From Emmonsiellopsis sp. PD_33 (Eukaryota; Ascomycota; Eurotiomycetes; Onygenales; Ajellomycetaceae), in NCBI GenBank assembly GCA_032988165.1, contig JANTQF010000156.1:1-64000 (forward strand): a stretch of DNA of 64,000 nucleotides, in the 5' to 3' direction. Positions within the stretch are counted from its first letter, which is position 1. Every line of letters begins with the position of its first letter. The notes beneath the pieces were generated by a model. That model was not told the origin of the DNA. It saw only the letters and a list, made by a program, of their open reading frames with translations, and did not search any database. The translations under genes and the position numbers were made by a program. Of this stretch, positions 12,600 through 25,420 are shown in pieces.

Positions 12600-13500
12600 A
12601 GCGCGAGATTATCTCAGCATCCGCAGCCGGGGGTTCCTGCGCAGGCACGCGGCGTGATTGGCTGGGGCGGGGCTGGCCCTTGGCGCCATTGCCACCTCCG
12701 CCTCCACGGGAACCCCGTGAGGCTCAAAGAACCCCCCGCCTAGCTTGCCAGGCTAGCACAGCGCCAATTTACCCACGCCCATCCCATCCACTGGATCCAG
12801 ATTTGCCCATCTCCGAACGGTAGCGTTCGGCACTTGCTGATGTGACTGTGCAGTGTGTGGTGGTTGGTTGGCTGGGCAGTGGGCCCCCCAAAACCCAAGC
12901 CACCCCGCCAGACATGACGTGTTGGTACTCGCTCGGGGGCTGCAGCTTAGAGCTTCGGGCAGCTTGAACCTGTGCTGGGGGAGAGGTGGTTGAGAGGGGT
13001 GAGTTCGTGATCCCGTGCGTGCTGTTGTCTCTGTAGAGTTACATGCTCGCCCTCTATTAGACTTTCTGCAATCCCTGGGCGCGGCCACAGGGAGCGACCC
13101 AATAGTCTGGTGGTCCCGTCGGCGGGCGGGGGCTCGCAGCGAATAGCCGCTGTCTACGCATCGCGGCCTGCAAGGAACTGCATCTGGCCAAGGGGGGGCA
13201 GCTGGCCGGCCAATCACGCCGCCGTCCGACGCCAAGCCCCCCATGTGACTGCGCGGTGTCATCGGCGGTGGATCTCATCTTGCTGCACTGGTGGTTTCCC
13301 GCCTTTTCACCCCTGCCGGCCTGCTGCTGGCCCCGATGCGGTTTAGCGCGGCGGTGTTTTGGTGAGAGCGGGTGTGCGCTGATTGGCTGCGCGTGGCTGA
13401 CCGCCTCGCAGCAGCCCATAGCCCTATCGAATCTGGAAACTGACAATCGGGTCCACGGGTGGGCCCTCGCTGGACGGTTCCGGCCTAGCGCGCCTCGCTA
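12600..13500. promoter_or_regulatory. GC-rich segment with clustered CCAAT boxes
   Basis: A GC- and CpG-rich stretch inside the desert with ATTGG or CCAAT cores near 12657, 13098, 13213 and 13379, plus related TTGG repeats near 12863. The composition resembles a fungal promoter, but no gene follows on either side that I can recognise. It may drive a noncoding RNA or act at a distance. Confidence 0.3.
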
Positions 13501-16034
13501 ATCCCGCCCAACCGGCCGCTCCGGACAGACTATCATCCGAAGGCCCTTTCTCAAACGGCCCGTCCGTGCCTGTCGGGGACTCTGGGCTGCAACTTCTATC
13601 CCGAGTGCGCAAGAGGTGTCGGGTGGACCCGGTGTCTCTTATCCAGCGGGGCCGCGGAAACATAAAGTATTGATTCTCTGGGCGGCTTCATTTCGGTTGG
13701 ATGCAGTCGGTGACAGTTGGGCAGCAGATGCCTCCTGAGTCAGGAGGAGGAGACGATCCACATCAATGCCATTCCACAGCCTCTGTCATAACCGGGTTGA
13801 TAGAAGAGAATCTCGCCTTGTGCAGCCTCTAGGCTCTACATTGTAATAATGCACCGCCAAACTCTTCAAGGCGGACTCTGACATCACCATGGCGTCAAAT
13901 AGCAGTCCCCAGATTCTAGATACCACACAGCCCCCTGCTGCGCTCTTGGACTCTCCTTCCTTTGATGCGACAATAATATATCCCTAACCATGAAATATGC
14001 ACGCACATACACACCCATGATGAGTGGAATAATACACCAGCAAAGCAACCAGGAAATACTACATCAACCCCTAACACAAACCGCCTCCATCCATGCGACA
14101 ACACAATTATCATAACCAGCCAATAAAACCGTCCACATCCCTTCCACCCTCCTCACACAACCACGTTGTCCAACAATCCGTTTCCGCCACAGTCTGCCTG
14201 CGTACACAGAGCTCGATTGGAAGTTGATGAGTGATTTCCCGCAAATCTCAGCCCTATGCACGGTTCCATGTCTGGCCCCAACTATTCTTCTCCCCGCCCT
14301 ATCCAATCCAGTCCATTTGGCTCCAGCCTCCAGGGAATCTCCTCACCGAATTCACTAGCCACGTTGCACGCAGTTACAGGGCGAGTCAGCGGCTTTTACC
14401 AGTGATATGGAAGAAGGGCAGCGGTCTGGTTATCTCCTCGACACTCTCCTTCCTTGATTGATAAGGGGGGGAAGTGCATACACACAATGCTTACACGCGT
14501 CATCCAATGCAAGCTTTTACTACTAGATAGACGAGACGATAGGGCTTACAGCAATATCATGATCTGCAGTAACTACATACCTCACTACCATCAGACTATT
14601 CGATTCTAGCCTTCCAAGCTACTCGTTATTTACCGCTGCCAACCATCAGATCGGTGATTGCTTGTCCAGAGCAATACCCACCACATACATGATCTGTTCG
14701 TCTTTTGTAATATCTCGTTCCCATAACTACCTAACTAATAATAACAGCAAGAAAAAAAAATCGCTCCGAGTCGGATAGTTTGAACGCCCGTCCCTTCCCT
14801 CTAGGATCTACCTTGTTGTTATGCTTCACCACCGGAGATAGGGAAGGGCAGGGTGTTAACTATTTCCGAAATCCGACGCTCAGGTTTATGCCGATGTGTG
14901 TAGGTACTGTGGATGGATGGGTGTGAGGTGTATTGCGGGAATAAGGAGGGAGGAATGGAATGGAAGTTGCAGTTGGAACTTGTCATGGGAATGTATTGTT
15001 GAGGTTTTTAGTAGTAGAAGAGTATGTAGATGGATAGCTACGTAGCCATTGGAGATGGGACGGTTTTGCTGGTGTAACTATATAGATAGGATAGATCATA
15101 GGCCTTTGCTCTTCTTTCTCTTCTCTCCCCCCTGAAACTTTAAACCCGCACCATGCTAAAATCAAAAAGCTGTTAGAGAAATCAAGAAAATTAGCTTTCA
15201 TCTATGGAACTAAAAGTATGGTATGTACTGTACCTCTTTTCAGCTGGGCCAAATAAACCGAGTTTTATATGACCATTTTCTTTTCTTTCCTTCCCTTTCC
15301 TTTCCTGTCTCCTTTCCTTTTCATACAGATCTCGAATTTTTTTTTTTCTCCCCCGATCGATAGTCCCAGAGATCGATAAAACTTTGTCCTAGGGGGGGGC
15401 AGACGGCACAACTTACAGGGGTCTACGAATTTGAGATTAGTATCAAGCCGAAATGGCGCTTACGCCTCTCCTCCTCCTGTACACAGTGTACAGCACAATT
15501 CAATGGAACAAAGTTCAAGAAACGTTAACTGTCAAAAACTTTCCTGTTGGGGGTTTCTTTAAATTTTTCTTTTCTTTTCCCTTTTCTTCTATTTTTTTTT
15601 TTTCCTTTTCTGCTCTCTCTTCTGCCCTTACAAAGCCAGCCTGCTCTAACTTATGATTCGCCCACATTTTTTCTCCAATGTGAGTCCACGCCGTTTGGTT
15701 AACCATCCACACATAACTAAGAAGTTCGCTAAGTTAACTACTAATGTAGCTTATTTTTCCTCTTTCGTGCATCGTGCATATCATCTTCGAGTTCGGCGAA
15801 GTTGTCGATTGGATGATGGAACGAATCATATCCGATCTGTTCAACCCGCCAGTCTCCAGATCAGATGGGGAGAGAATCGGGTCGCGGAACTTTTTGGCGA
15901 ACGTGCATTCTTCTTGGTTGAAGTGTGTTTTATTAAACTGTTTGTTGGATATCCTGTGTTCTAAAAATCATCTTGCTAGTTGTGAAAAAAAAAAAAAAAA
16001 AATGGAAAGAAAAAGGAAAAGGAAAATGGAGTTA

Positions 16035-16050
16035 GGCCCTGTTCAGTGCA
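16035..16050 (+). repeat. Left terminal inverted repeat of the Harbinger element
   Basis: GGCCCTGTTCAGTGCA, preceded by TTA at 16032-16034. It matches the right end perfectly over 16 bases, and similarity continues more loosely (ACTGGTTTTCC inside). Confidence 0.9.
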
Positions 16051-16399
16051 CAAAACTGGTTTTCCAAGCACAGTGGGGCATAATCTCATACATGCTATAT
16101 TAACATGTAATAGTGTCAAATAGCATAGATTTTTGCCTCCACCAGCACTATGCCAGATTAATACTAGAATCTGGGGTTAAAAACCACACTGTGATGGAAG
16201 AATTGAATCATCCTCATCCACTTCCTCAATTTCATATATTATAAACAGAAAAAATGGCAGATTTTTAATATATCTTATTCAGTGCTGACATAGAATTCCC
16301 TCCCACCTAATATCTCATCAATTAAATAGTAAATATAGTAAATACACCTCTCACCAACATTCCTATATCAGGGTTGAAATGGGATCCATTAGATGACAA

Positions 16400-17400
16400 T
16401 GACATCCTGCCTGTGCAATTAACACAGTTAATGCAGTTATTAATATCAACACAGTCAATACAGCCTGCAGCCTCCAGTCACCAGTGTAAACCCAAAACTC
16501 CCAAGGTTACATGGTAGTCATAGATGGAAGAGGCCTTATTGGAAGGCCTATTAGCAGTACAGTGTGATGGCCTTGCAATGAATAATAGTAGCTTCAAAGG
16601 AACTAGATAGAATTTAGCTGTGACTACTATACAACATATATCTTCATCAGAAGTGAAGAGATCTTACCTTAAGAATCAGTTTAGATATATGAAGTAGTAC
16701 TAATAGCTGTAAAATCAGTATAAAGATTAAATATCTGAATGGTCATTTAATGATGTGAGGGGAACATTTATTAATAACTCTGAGGTTATAAATGAATATT
16801 TTAATAAATATCTTAAGATATGAATGTTCTGTTATAGTGAGCTTTTATATATCAGGCAGATTGAATAATTACTTGAGAGCAGGCTTGCAACAGGAGAACT
16901 TAAAATAAATTATATGGATCTTCAATGATAGATGCTTAGAATTAATGCTAATAGTGAAGAGAAGAATAGTAAGATTATAGATTTTAGTATAGTTATATCT
17001 TTCTCTTCAGCTCAGTCTTCATTCCTGGCACTGAGGAAGTGGCCATCAAATGATTTACTTTCAAAGGTAAAATATGTTTAGAGTGATAATCTAGCAGCAA
17101 GTATTATCAGCCTAGGTAATAGATTAATGGAATCTGCAATAGTTAGCTAAAAGAATAGTAATACTAAGCATGCAGTAGATCTATTTCTTAAGGAGATACT
17201 ATAATTGCTTTCTACTATATGAAGAAAGAAAGAGGATAGGGACTTCATACCTTATACTCACTATATCTTAGTATTGAAGGCCTTATATGAGCCAGGAAAT
17301 GCTTGTATCTATCTGAGACTATGTGAACACTATCTTATATAAGATTAAATCAACTGGATAATGGAATACCTTAGTTATTGAGGAAGAAACTAGGTGAGAG
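16400..17400 (+). pseudogene. Myb/SANT-like DNA-binding protein relic of the Harbinger element
   Basis: Translating the + strand with stops read through gives MEEALLEGLLAVQ, NSSFKGT.WNLAV, LKNQFRYMK and a block like RGTFINNSEVINEYFNK. This order and spacing match the Myb/SANT-like domain (Myb_DNA-bind_3 type) that forms the second gene of PIF/Harbinger elements, where it helps bring the transposase to the element ends. Arg and Trp codons are repeatedly replaced by stops, as expected if CGA and TGG changed to TGA or TAG. The boundaries are approximate. The gene converges on the transposase relic at the far end. Confidence 0.65.
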
Positions 17401-17983
17401 TGGTGGGTAGTAGGGTAGGGGTGGAAGGTGGAAGATGGGAGGAATTACATGAGAGTAATAGATAAGAAAGATCTTTGATGTGTATAATATATTTACTAAA
17501 TGAGCTTTGTAATATGATTTGTGTGTGTCAAATAGATGTCTTTAAATAAAAATTCTTTATATTCTAACATACTTCCTACTTATTAAATTATAAAGTGATA
17601 ATATATTACTATTTTGATGGTATAAATTATCATTCAGTATTTTTGTAGCCAATCAGATCACTGAATCCACTCTTAGCAATCTAACCTTCTCACATAAAAA
17701 GTGGTGATATTTCATTACACATGAATTTCACTATTTCTATAATTTAACTGAAATTTCCCTATGTTTTTCCCCATTCCTTTATTTTTATATATATATATTT
17801 TGGACACCAACCAGACAAAGGAGTAAAATAGTCAAAAATCTCACTAAGTCCCATACTTCTATGCCTACACCTATTACTCTACTCCTCTGCCTCTACCTGC
17901 ACCATTCTCCTTACATCAATATACACCTTATATGCTTCTCATATTTGATTCACAATCTCATTTCTTTTCTGAATCATATAGTG

Positions 17984-18330
17984 AAGTGGGGACAGAGTAT
18001 ATGCATCAGGTAGCACTGAACAGAGCAGTGACAAACACAAGAAAAGAATTGATATCAATGTTAAAGTAGAGGAATGTATTGGCAATTTATAGTACAAAAT
18101 AATATAGTAATAAAATGATAAGGTAACACACAAAAGAAACAAAAGATCTATCTTAAAGAAGCATATATCTACATGAGAAAATTATGAATAAATAAATGAT
18201 GTCTTACAATGAAAGGAAAATATCTATCTTTATAGCTATACTCAGCAGTAAAAAGCCTTAGCAAAAAATTAATCTAATCTGACAGTAGATCCCTATTATA
18301 TATCTCTCCTCCTCCTGATTTGCTGACCCA
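17984..18330 (-). repeat. Left copy of a ~345-bp direct repeat (3' end of Harbinger transposase)
   Basis: This segment matches 29036-29381 in the same orientation. The differences are almost all transitions. The right copy covers the 3' end of the transposase reading frame and its downstream region. The left copy stops matching at about 18330, so the rest of the transposase is missing here. It implies a second, truncated Harbinger copy or a duplication made when other elements inserted. Confidence 0.8.
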
Positions 18331-21300
18331 GTAAATAAAAGAACAGCTCAGTTTTATAGCTAGGACAGCTGCTCTGAATACATTATTCTAAAATTAACCT
18401 AACTATATCATCTCAAAGTCAGCTGGTGAGTAGCTACATGCTATGTGCTAAATTGTCTGTTTGTAAGAAAGTAGCTGCATCAAGACAGGGAGATAAGGCT
18501 AGAGATAGATGAGTAAGTTAGTAATAATAAAGTTCTTTCTGGGCTGCAGTAAATACAGCTAGCATTTTTAGATAGAGGCCCAGGTAGGACAGTTCATTAA
18601 CAGTTTGAATCATAGAATTATAGGGTAGTAGCTCTCATGGCTAGAGATAGAGATAGAAGCTGAAGTAGGATTAATGAGAGGTTTCTAGATGAGGGGAGAG
18701 TAGAGTGCAGCCCTAGAATGTGTAAACTACTAGGTAGAAGTAAGGTCTAGAGAAATGAATGAGTAGGTTAGTAATAAAGAAAGAGTATGCTCTAAGTAGG
18801 TAGGATAGCCTGCAAGCACATAGCTTTATACTAATGATCTTATATGTGATAAGATCTATAATCCCACTGTGAGGGAAAGAAAAGGCATACTCTAGGTAGG
18901 CAGGGCAGCTGGTAATAAATGATGAATGAAGATTGAAGTGAGTGGTGTGAATGATGAAGATGAAGAGATATAAGAGAATAGAGAGTAAGATATATATAGA
19001 CAAGTTAGTATAAAAAGAGAAGTAAAAATAGCAAGGAAAATAAATACAGAGTAGTAGCACACTGAGCATAGAAAAATAAAAGAAAAATAAGGAAAATATG
19101 GAGGAAACATAGCATGGAGATAAGCAGAGAGGGCAGAAATTAAAATCATAAGAAAATAAACTAAGTAACATAATAAGGAAAATAAATATATATTAATAAT
19201 AGTAAGAGTGGCAACTACAGCAGAACAGTGGGCTTTGATTGGCTGAAACATTTCCTGGCCCTAGAGTAGAAAATTATGATTGGCTGAATCAGCTAGCTAA
19301 TATCTATCTCCTTATAGCTATAGATTAAAATCCTGATAGTATCTTCTTCTGCAGCTATACAATTATCAATAATAAAATTAAAAGAAATATTATTATAGTG
19401 ATAGTAAAAGAAACTCTACTGACTAAACAGCTGTTTCTCAGTATTCATTATAGTTGTAAAGATATGAATTACAGCCCTCACAGCTCTCTTATGTCAGGTT
19501 AGAATATAATTCTTAGCTGGTTAATCAGATATCAGATCAAAAAGAATTTATTACTCTCTTTAGACTAAAGGATCATTTTATTACTAATATTCAACTAAAG
19601 CTTCAGAAAGTGCACTAAGACTTGTCATAACTATAATAGTAGGAAAGTAATAAGAAATGCTATTATATAGAACAGGCAGGCTAGAGGGTGTTGCAGGTCT
19701 GTAAATGAGGTTTTAATTTACTTATGAGAGTTACTCTCATGTGCTACTCTCTAGAACTTCTAAAGACTTACTGTCTTCCTAAATTCTAATAAACTATAGA
19801 AGTATTATTCTCCACTCAATCATAGCTGAGTCAGTACTCCCATGGGAAATGTGTGGCATGATGATTTATATATCTTCTTGTTTGTAAAGAATGATCTTTC
19901 AGTTGATCTTGAAATTCTATAAATTTTGATTAGTGAGTATCTACAGGAAGATATTCTGAATGATTCTACTATTTAGAAACTCCCTTCCATAAAGTTAGTA
20001 ATTCCACTTAGAGATACAGTGATGCATGCTAGGAATTATAGTTGTGTAGTTTGCATAATCCTCATTTATCATACTAATAGACCTTTGAATTATATTCATA
20101 CTATAGTTCTTCTCAGTGAGATACTAAATGTTGATATTAATATGCTAGAAAAATGTGCTATTCCCCTTTCTAACAAACTTAATGTAATAAGGGTAGAAGA
20201 TGAGCCTTATCTGATGATCTGAGCAAAGAGTGATATACTAGATATAGTAAACTAGGTCCTGATGAATTATCTGCTGGATAATTTCATGAAGTATTATGTG
20301 AAGCTACCCCAGTAACTTCTGATTCTTTTGCTGATGAAATAAGTATATATCTTATTTATATACTATTATCTTTCTAAGTATATTATATGTAATGAGTACA
20401 TTTCCTACAGCTATCTTCATTCAGAGTCAGAAGAAAATCAGAAGAGATAAAGAGCTATCTATATTTCAGCCATTTAGTATAAGATCTATATTTATGCTTC
20501 TTAGGTTAAAATTCTTCAACATGCTTGCCTAGTTTAGTAGAGTAATGAAAGGGAGAGTAGCATACTTCATACAATATATCTGAAGAAGATCCTCTGAATG
20601 GGCAGGATGATGCCCTTTATGAAAATAATGAAAAGTACTATTAGTAATGTGGATCTGACTAAGATTTCTGTGACTATTAATAATAGTTTTAAACCTGAAT
20701 GTTAAAGCTACCTAGTCTAAACCTCAAGTTAGTAAATTAATTTTCCCTTCAAGATTAATAGTATAGTGGTAGCACAAAGAAAAAGAGAATAATAACTTTA
20801 TAAGCTAATTTAGAAGCTTGATAAGCTAGCTATCATTCAGCTCCTTTACATTATTGAGCTGAGCTTTCAAGGTAGGCTTGACATTCTAATAATATATACA
20901 TCTATGATGACTAGTCTCCTAACACTTTTTAATAACTTTAGTAATATTAGAATCCTTCTTATTAGCATCTTAATTCTCAAGCTCTGCCATTTCTTCTGGT
21001 GACAGGCTGGCAAAATGGGAGAGGCTGACATTGAATAGAGAGATAGCTATTAATAAAACTAATTAACTAGAGATATATCATGAGTAAGAGGCAGGTGAAA
21101 CAGGGTCAGAGTTTTGAGAAGTGCCAGGTGAGAAAGTAGAAGAGGATATGAGAACTGATTCAGAATAGTAATAATTATTCTGAAGAGAATGAGAAGAAGG
21201 TAGAGATATTTAGCCAGTTATATGGGAATTATGTGGTAAAGCTGGAGGAGACTGATGCTAAAGATTTTGAGAGGATGAAGATAAGAAAATTAATGAATAA

Positions 21301-22190
21301 AAGTTAGTAAGTATAGAGAGAGATAGTAGGATACCTGCAGCAAGAATTTCATCAGAATCAATATAAAGTCTAATAGTATGAATGGCTTCTATATTTAACT
21401 TAGAGTTAATAAAATCTGGCCTTAAGGTATTCTTAAGGTTTGAAAGCATTAGTTCCTTGTGAAGCTTTTTACCCTTCCTAGGATTTTAAGATAACTAAAT
21501 TTATATTACCTGGTTGATTCTCCTCACTATAGATAAATAGTTATAATTTCTTGTGAGAGTCACTGCATATCTACACTATTTATCCTTCTTTAGTATTAAT
21601 TAGAATTTATTAATAACAACCTTCTCTCAGTATTCCACACAAGTTTTATATCCTTCTAAAGTGTGATTTTGGTGAACCCTGACTGTCTCTATCACATGAT
21701 AGATCTTCACTGTCTAGTAGTAGAAGTCAGCTTCAGATATCACTATCTGTTAGGCTCTATTTTCCTTCATCCATTTAAAATATGTAGTAACCTCCTCCTC
21801 TCTATCTTCATGCCTACTCATAATCAGATTAGTGATTTCACACTGAACCTGATAGTATGAAGCTATATACCTATTAAGGGTATTAATATACTTCTGAATC
21901 TCCCTGGTAGTTAACAACTTTTTCTTCTCATACTTAACTAAGGCAAGGGAGTCAGTGGGCTTCAGGGCTAGAGCATGTAGATTTTGGTGGTTTGACATTT
22001 TACAGAAAGATGATGAGGAAAATTATAAATATAGCATTATCATGAGTTATGTAAGTTAGTTTGAAGGCAAGACTAAGATATTTATGATAATGATGAGAGA
22101 GAAGTGAAGGAGAATGCAGAGCAGAGTATACTTTTATGATTTTTTAAATATGAGATGTAAAAGGTGGTCATGGCTGGCAAAATGAGAGAA
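18331..22190. other. Unidentified decayed AT-rich DNA inside the island
   Basis: No domain recognised. The + strand between about 19400 and 20900 keeps protein-like stretches between stops (for example LRDTVMHARN- and VIRVEDEPYLM-like pieces near 20000-20210). The - strand at 21258-21998 keeps two short open frames of 63 and 82 codons, one starting MSNHQNLHALALKP. Loosely repeated words such as GAGTAAGTTAGTAATAA occur near 18510 and 18765. Low-complexity hydrophobic frames on the - strand at 18.7-19.25 kb come from base composition. This is probably one or more further dead elements nested in the Harbinger. Confidence 0.5.
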
Positions 22191-22499
22191 TGAGAAAGGC
22201 ATACTACTATTTTGATAGCTATAAAATGAAAGAAATAAAGAAAACTGTAAAGAAATATAAAGATACATTTAGATTCTAGCACACTACTCATACTAGCATT
22301 TAAACCATAAAGAGACAGTTAATAAAGGAAATAAACTGACAAGTGGATACAGTCAAATAAAGGAAATAAAGAAAGAATAAATAAAATAAGGAAATAAACA
22401 TAATAATCAGATAATAATAGTAAAACTTTTATTATGAGAAATTAGAGACTATAAAGTATTCTCTCTTCTACCTACATCTTCTTTCTTCTCATTATTATT

Positions 22500-23750
22500 C
22501 TCCACTGGATCTACATTATCCAACACTGCCAGCATTTAATCATTATGAAGGTAAAATTTCTTTATTTAGTTACCTGTAGTGATGTTGCAGAATGATGTGC
22601 TATTTAATTCTTTAAGGTAGTAAGTATCTTTCTTATGGTTTGCTTCTCATACATGATATAGACTTAACCATTGAAAGTTAAGTTTGATAGAATAGAATGT
22701 CTCTATTTTGATGTTATATAGAAGGACAAGATCTTCCACCTGAACCAGATTATGCACTAACTGCTTGATTTTATTAAATAGATCTCAATTTTTCTCCTAT
22801 ACACACTATAGGTGAAAGGCTGCCTCCTCCAGGTCTTCATCCTGTCTTTTCAACTGTCAAATCTATATGTATATCAGGTCAGCATGAGAGTAAATAGTGT
22901 GCCATGAAAGTATCTACCATGTTGGAACCTCAAGTTCAATAGGAAGGATAGTATTATAATTATATTATAGATAAAATGATGTTTTACCTGTTAATTATTA
23001 AATGAAGACTCAATCTACTTATAATACTAAGTGGAAATGATTAACCTAATTCCTTTTATCTATAGCAAGCTTTATCAGCACATCTAAAATAAGATAGTAG
23101 TTACATTTAATCATGCTATTTACTTTCATATTGTATGGTAAAATCATTATCTACCTGATATGATACTTGATAGTGAGAATTCTGATTTATTTCTGATTTT
23201 CAGACCTATCATCACATATCATTTCCTGGAAATAATCATATCAGCATATAATATTTTTATAAATGAACTGGGCCATATATTCAGTTTTAGCATGAGTAAG
23301 GGGCTGGCCTTCAACCCAGCTAGTAAGATCATTTCAAGTAATAATTACATATAATTTCCTCTGATTCTTCAGAAACTTGACAACATCAATACACTACTTA
23401 TCCCACAGATAGTTGCAGTGAGTTGGATATAGTAGCTCTTTAAGGTAGTTACTTTCCTGGAACTAGCACTTGCAGTATCTCTTGTAATATGCCTTGACAT
23501 CAGTGAATAGGCCTTCCCACTAATATCACTAAGAGACCTTATAATTAATTACCTTATAGCCTTTATAGTCTAACTTATCATGCATCTAAGTAATAATTTC
23601 CTTCTGCTCATTCAGATCATCTACCACACACCTCAGTGGAATCTCTTTGTCTGACTGGTGAAATAGATGTTGCTCATGCACAACATAGTTTAGTGCATAC
23701 TTATACTATTTTAGGAAAACCTTATGAGGAATATCATTAAATCACTTTAA
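22500..23750 (-). pseudogene. Integrase relic of the gypsy element
   Basis: Conceptual translation shows a zinc-binding-like stretch (YYKRYCKC), then LYPTHCNYLWDK and VVKFLKNQRKLYVI, then WVEGQPLTHAKTEYMAQFIYK and MICDD..SENQK. These follow the order of the integrase core (D,D,E type) of Ty3/gypsy polyproteins. Stops interrupt it repeatedly. Confidence 0.72.
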
Positions 23751-23999
23751 GGTTATAAGATATTTAACAATTAATTTACTGCAGTTAGAATAAAATAGTA
23801 AAAAAATGTAGAATTCTTCACTATTAGCATCATTAGAAACATCAAAGTCAGGGATAATAGTAGAAGTCATACTAATACAATTAAGCTCTATCTTAATGAA
23901 TTCATTAATGTTCTAATCCTTAGACACCTCACCATCAGCAGGTAGCTATTGAGAAAGGCTATTAGTAGTGCTATAAATTCACCTAGAAATATAATGAAC

Positions 24000-25420
24000 A
24001 TCAAAATCAAATATCTGAATTCAGGCAAGCTAGTTGATTACTAGAATGCCAGGAAGATCAGTGGCTATTTAGTTAAGCTGAGTAATCAAAATTTTCATAT
24101 CAGTTTTGAGAATGAAGTGAATATCATATAGGTAATATTAATATTTCTTTAATATTTTGAGAATGGCTTAGTATTCTCATTTTCCTGCATTATACTTCAT
24201 CTCCACTGGGCTCTAAATCCTACTCTCATATTAGTAGGGATGAAGCTTCCTGTTCCCAACATTTCACTAACTCAGTGTTTCTCCCTAGTTATATTTACTG
24301 ATATCAGTTATGATCATAATATCTCTAGCATCTTCAGAATAATCAATGTAGTATAAAGTAAGAGCAGTTGTTAGTGCTATCTTCAGAACTGATATAACAT
24401 TTAATTACTCAGGTCCCCAGAGGAAAAAGGCATTTTTCTTGAACAGTGAATAGATTAGGTTGGAAATGAGAGTAAAGTTTAGGATTCAGATGTAATAATA
24501 CATATAAATACTAATAAAGATATAAGCTCCAGAGATCTCAGTTGGTTCAAGTCATTCAATAATTTTGATAATTTTGGTGGCCTCAGGGCAGCACCTATCA
24601 GCATTAATAATATATCCAATAAGAACCATGCTGGAGCAGCCAAACTCAGATTTTACAACCTAAATGCATGTATTTGAGAGTTCAATGCTAACTAGAATCT
24701 AATTCAGATTTTGAAGATACTCCAAAATAAACTGGTAAATTCCTAGTATGATCTCCTTATTATTATATCAAAATTATAGACCTTTCATATCAATGTTGTC
24801 CATAAAATTATCTGCCTGATAGGAAATATTTAAACAGAGAATGCAAGCTATGACTCAGTAGAAGGCAGCAATAGAATTCATGGCACTTTATAGTAATATT
24901 ATCTAGTAAAGAAGGCTAATTAGGGTTTAAAAGGTAGTCATGTTGCAGCTATCCTCATGCAAAGTGATTTAGTTATATTTAGAAAAGAAATTCATCATAC
25001 TAGTGATAATTTACCTAGTAAAATCTTCTGTAAAAGCATCAGCACTGAGAGGGATATAGGCATCCTAAATTATAATAGCATTTATATTCATGTAGATATT
25101 GATAATTTGATATTTCCCAGACTCCTTCTTCTTAACAAGGAACTATTTATTTCAATATAGACTGTGACAATATTTAAAGATGCCAGAATCAACTTGCTTG
25201 TGAAGTATTTCTATAACTATCAGCAGTAATTTTTAAGGAATAGAAAACTCAGAAGCCTGCCATACTTCATACTCAACAGTATGAATCTTAATCAGTAGAG
25301 AGACTTCCTCAGCTAGTTTTCTATAATTACTAAAGCTCCATACTAATGCTTTTTCCCACCTAAGTAAGATCTCAATCAGTAGCTTGCATTCCTGAGGTGT
25401 CAAAATTGATCTAATTCAAA
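24000..25420 (-). pseudogene. Reverse transcriptase/RNase H relic of the gypsy element
   Basis: Recognisable blocks in order are FLVKKKESGKYQIIN (about 25095-25140), DAYIPLSADAFTEDF, NFFSKYN.ITLHEDS, NSIAAFY..IACIL and FMDNIDMKG near 24781-24816. The last corresponds to the catalytic F/Y-x-D-D box, here with Asp-Asn. RNase H-like sequence should follow toward 24000. The stop codons and the D-to-N change fit C-to-T mutation on both strands. Confidence 0.8.

Larger units (their letters stand above)
5601..16031. other. About 10.4 kb gene desert left of the mobile-element island
   Basis: I find no coding region with a recognisable domain or plausible exon chain on either strand. CpG dinucleotides are present at ordinary levels, unlike the island to the right, so this is not the same kind of decayed repeat DNA. 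It contains pyrimidine-rich patches (around 6360-6460 and 15270-15360), a CTAT microsatellite, a GGGATAGGAT-type repeat and a GC-rich segment with several CCAAT boxes (12.6-13.5 kb). It may be long regulatory DNA or noncoding transcripts linked to the zinc-finger gene. Confidence 0.5.

Noticed and set aside
12753..13446. Open frames of 129 and 169 codons on - in the GC-rich block
   Set aside because: High GC lowers stop frequency; residues are Pro/Arg/Ser-rich with no recognisable domain and frames overlap each other.
18713..19251. Two long hydrophobic frames (152 and 119 codons) on -
   Set aside because: Phe/Leu/Ser/Ile-rich translations from purine-rich AT DNA read on the opposite strand; no Arg codons of the CGN type can exist here, and the context is decayed repeat DNA.
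18331..22190. Starship captain (DUF3435 tyrosine recombinase) as the identity of the unknown block
   Set aside because: Considered because of the size of the island, but I could find no tyrosine-recombinase motif, and the ends are clearly Harbinger-type.
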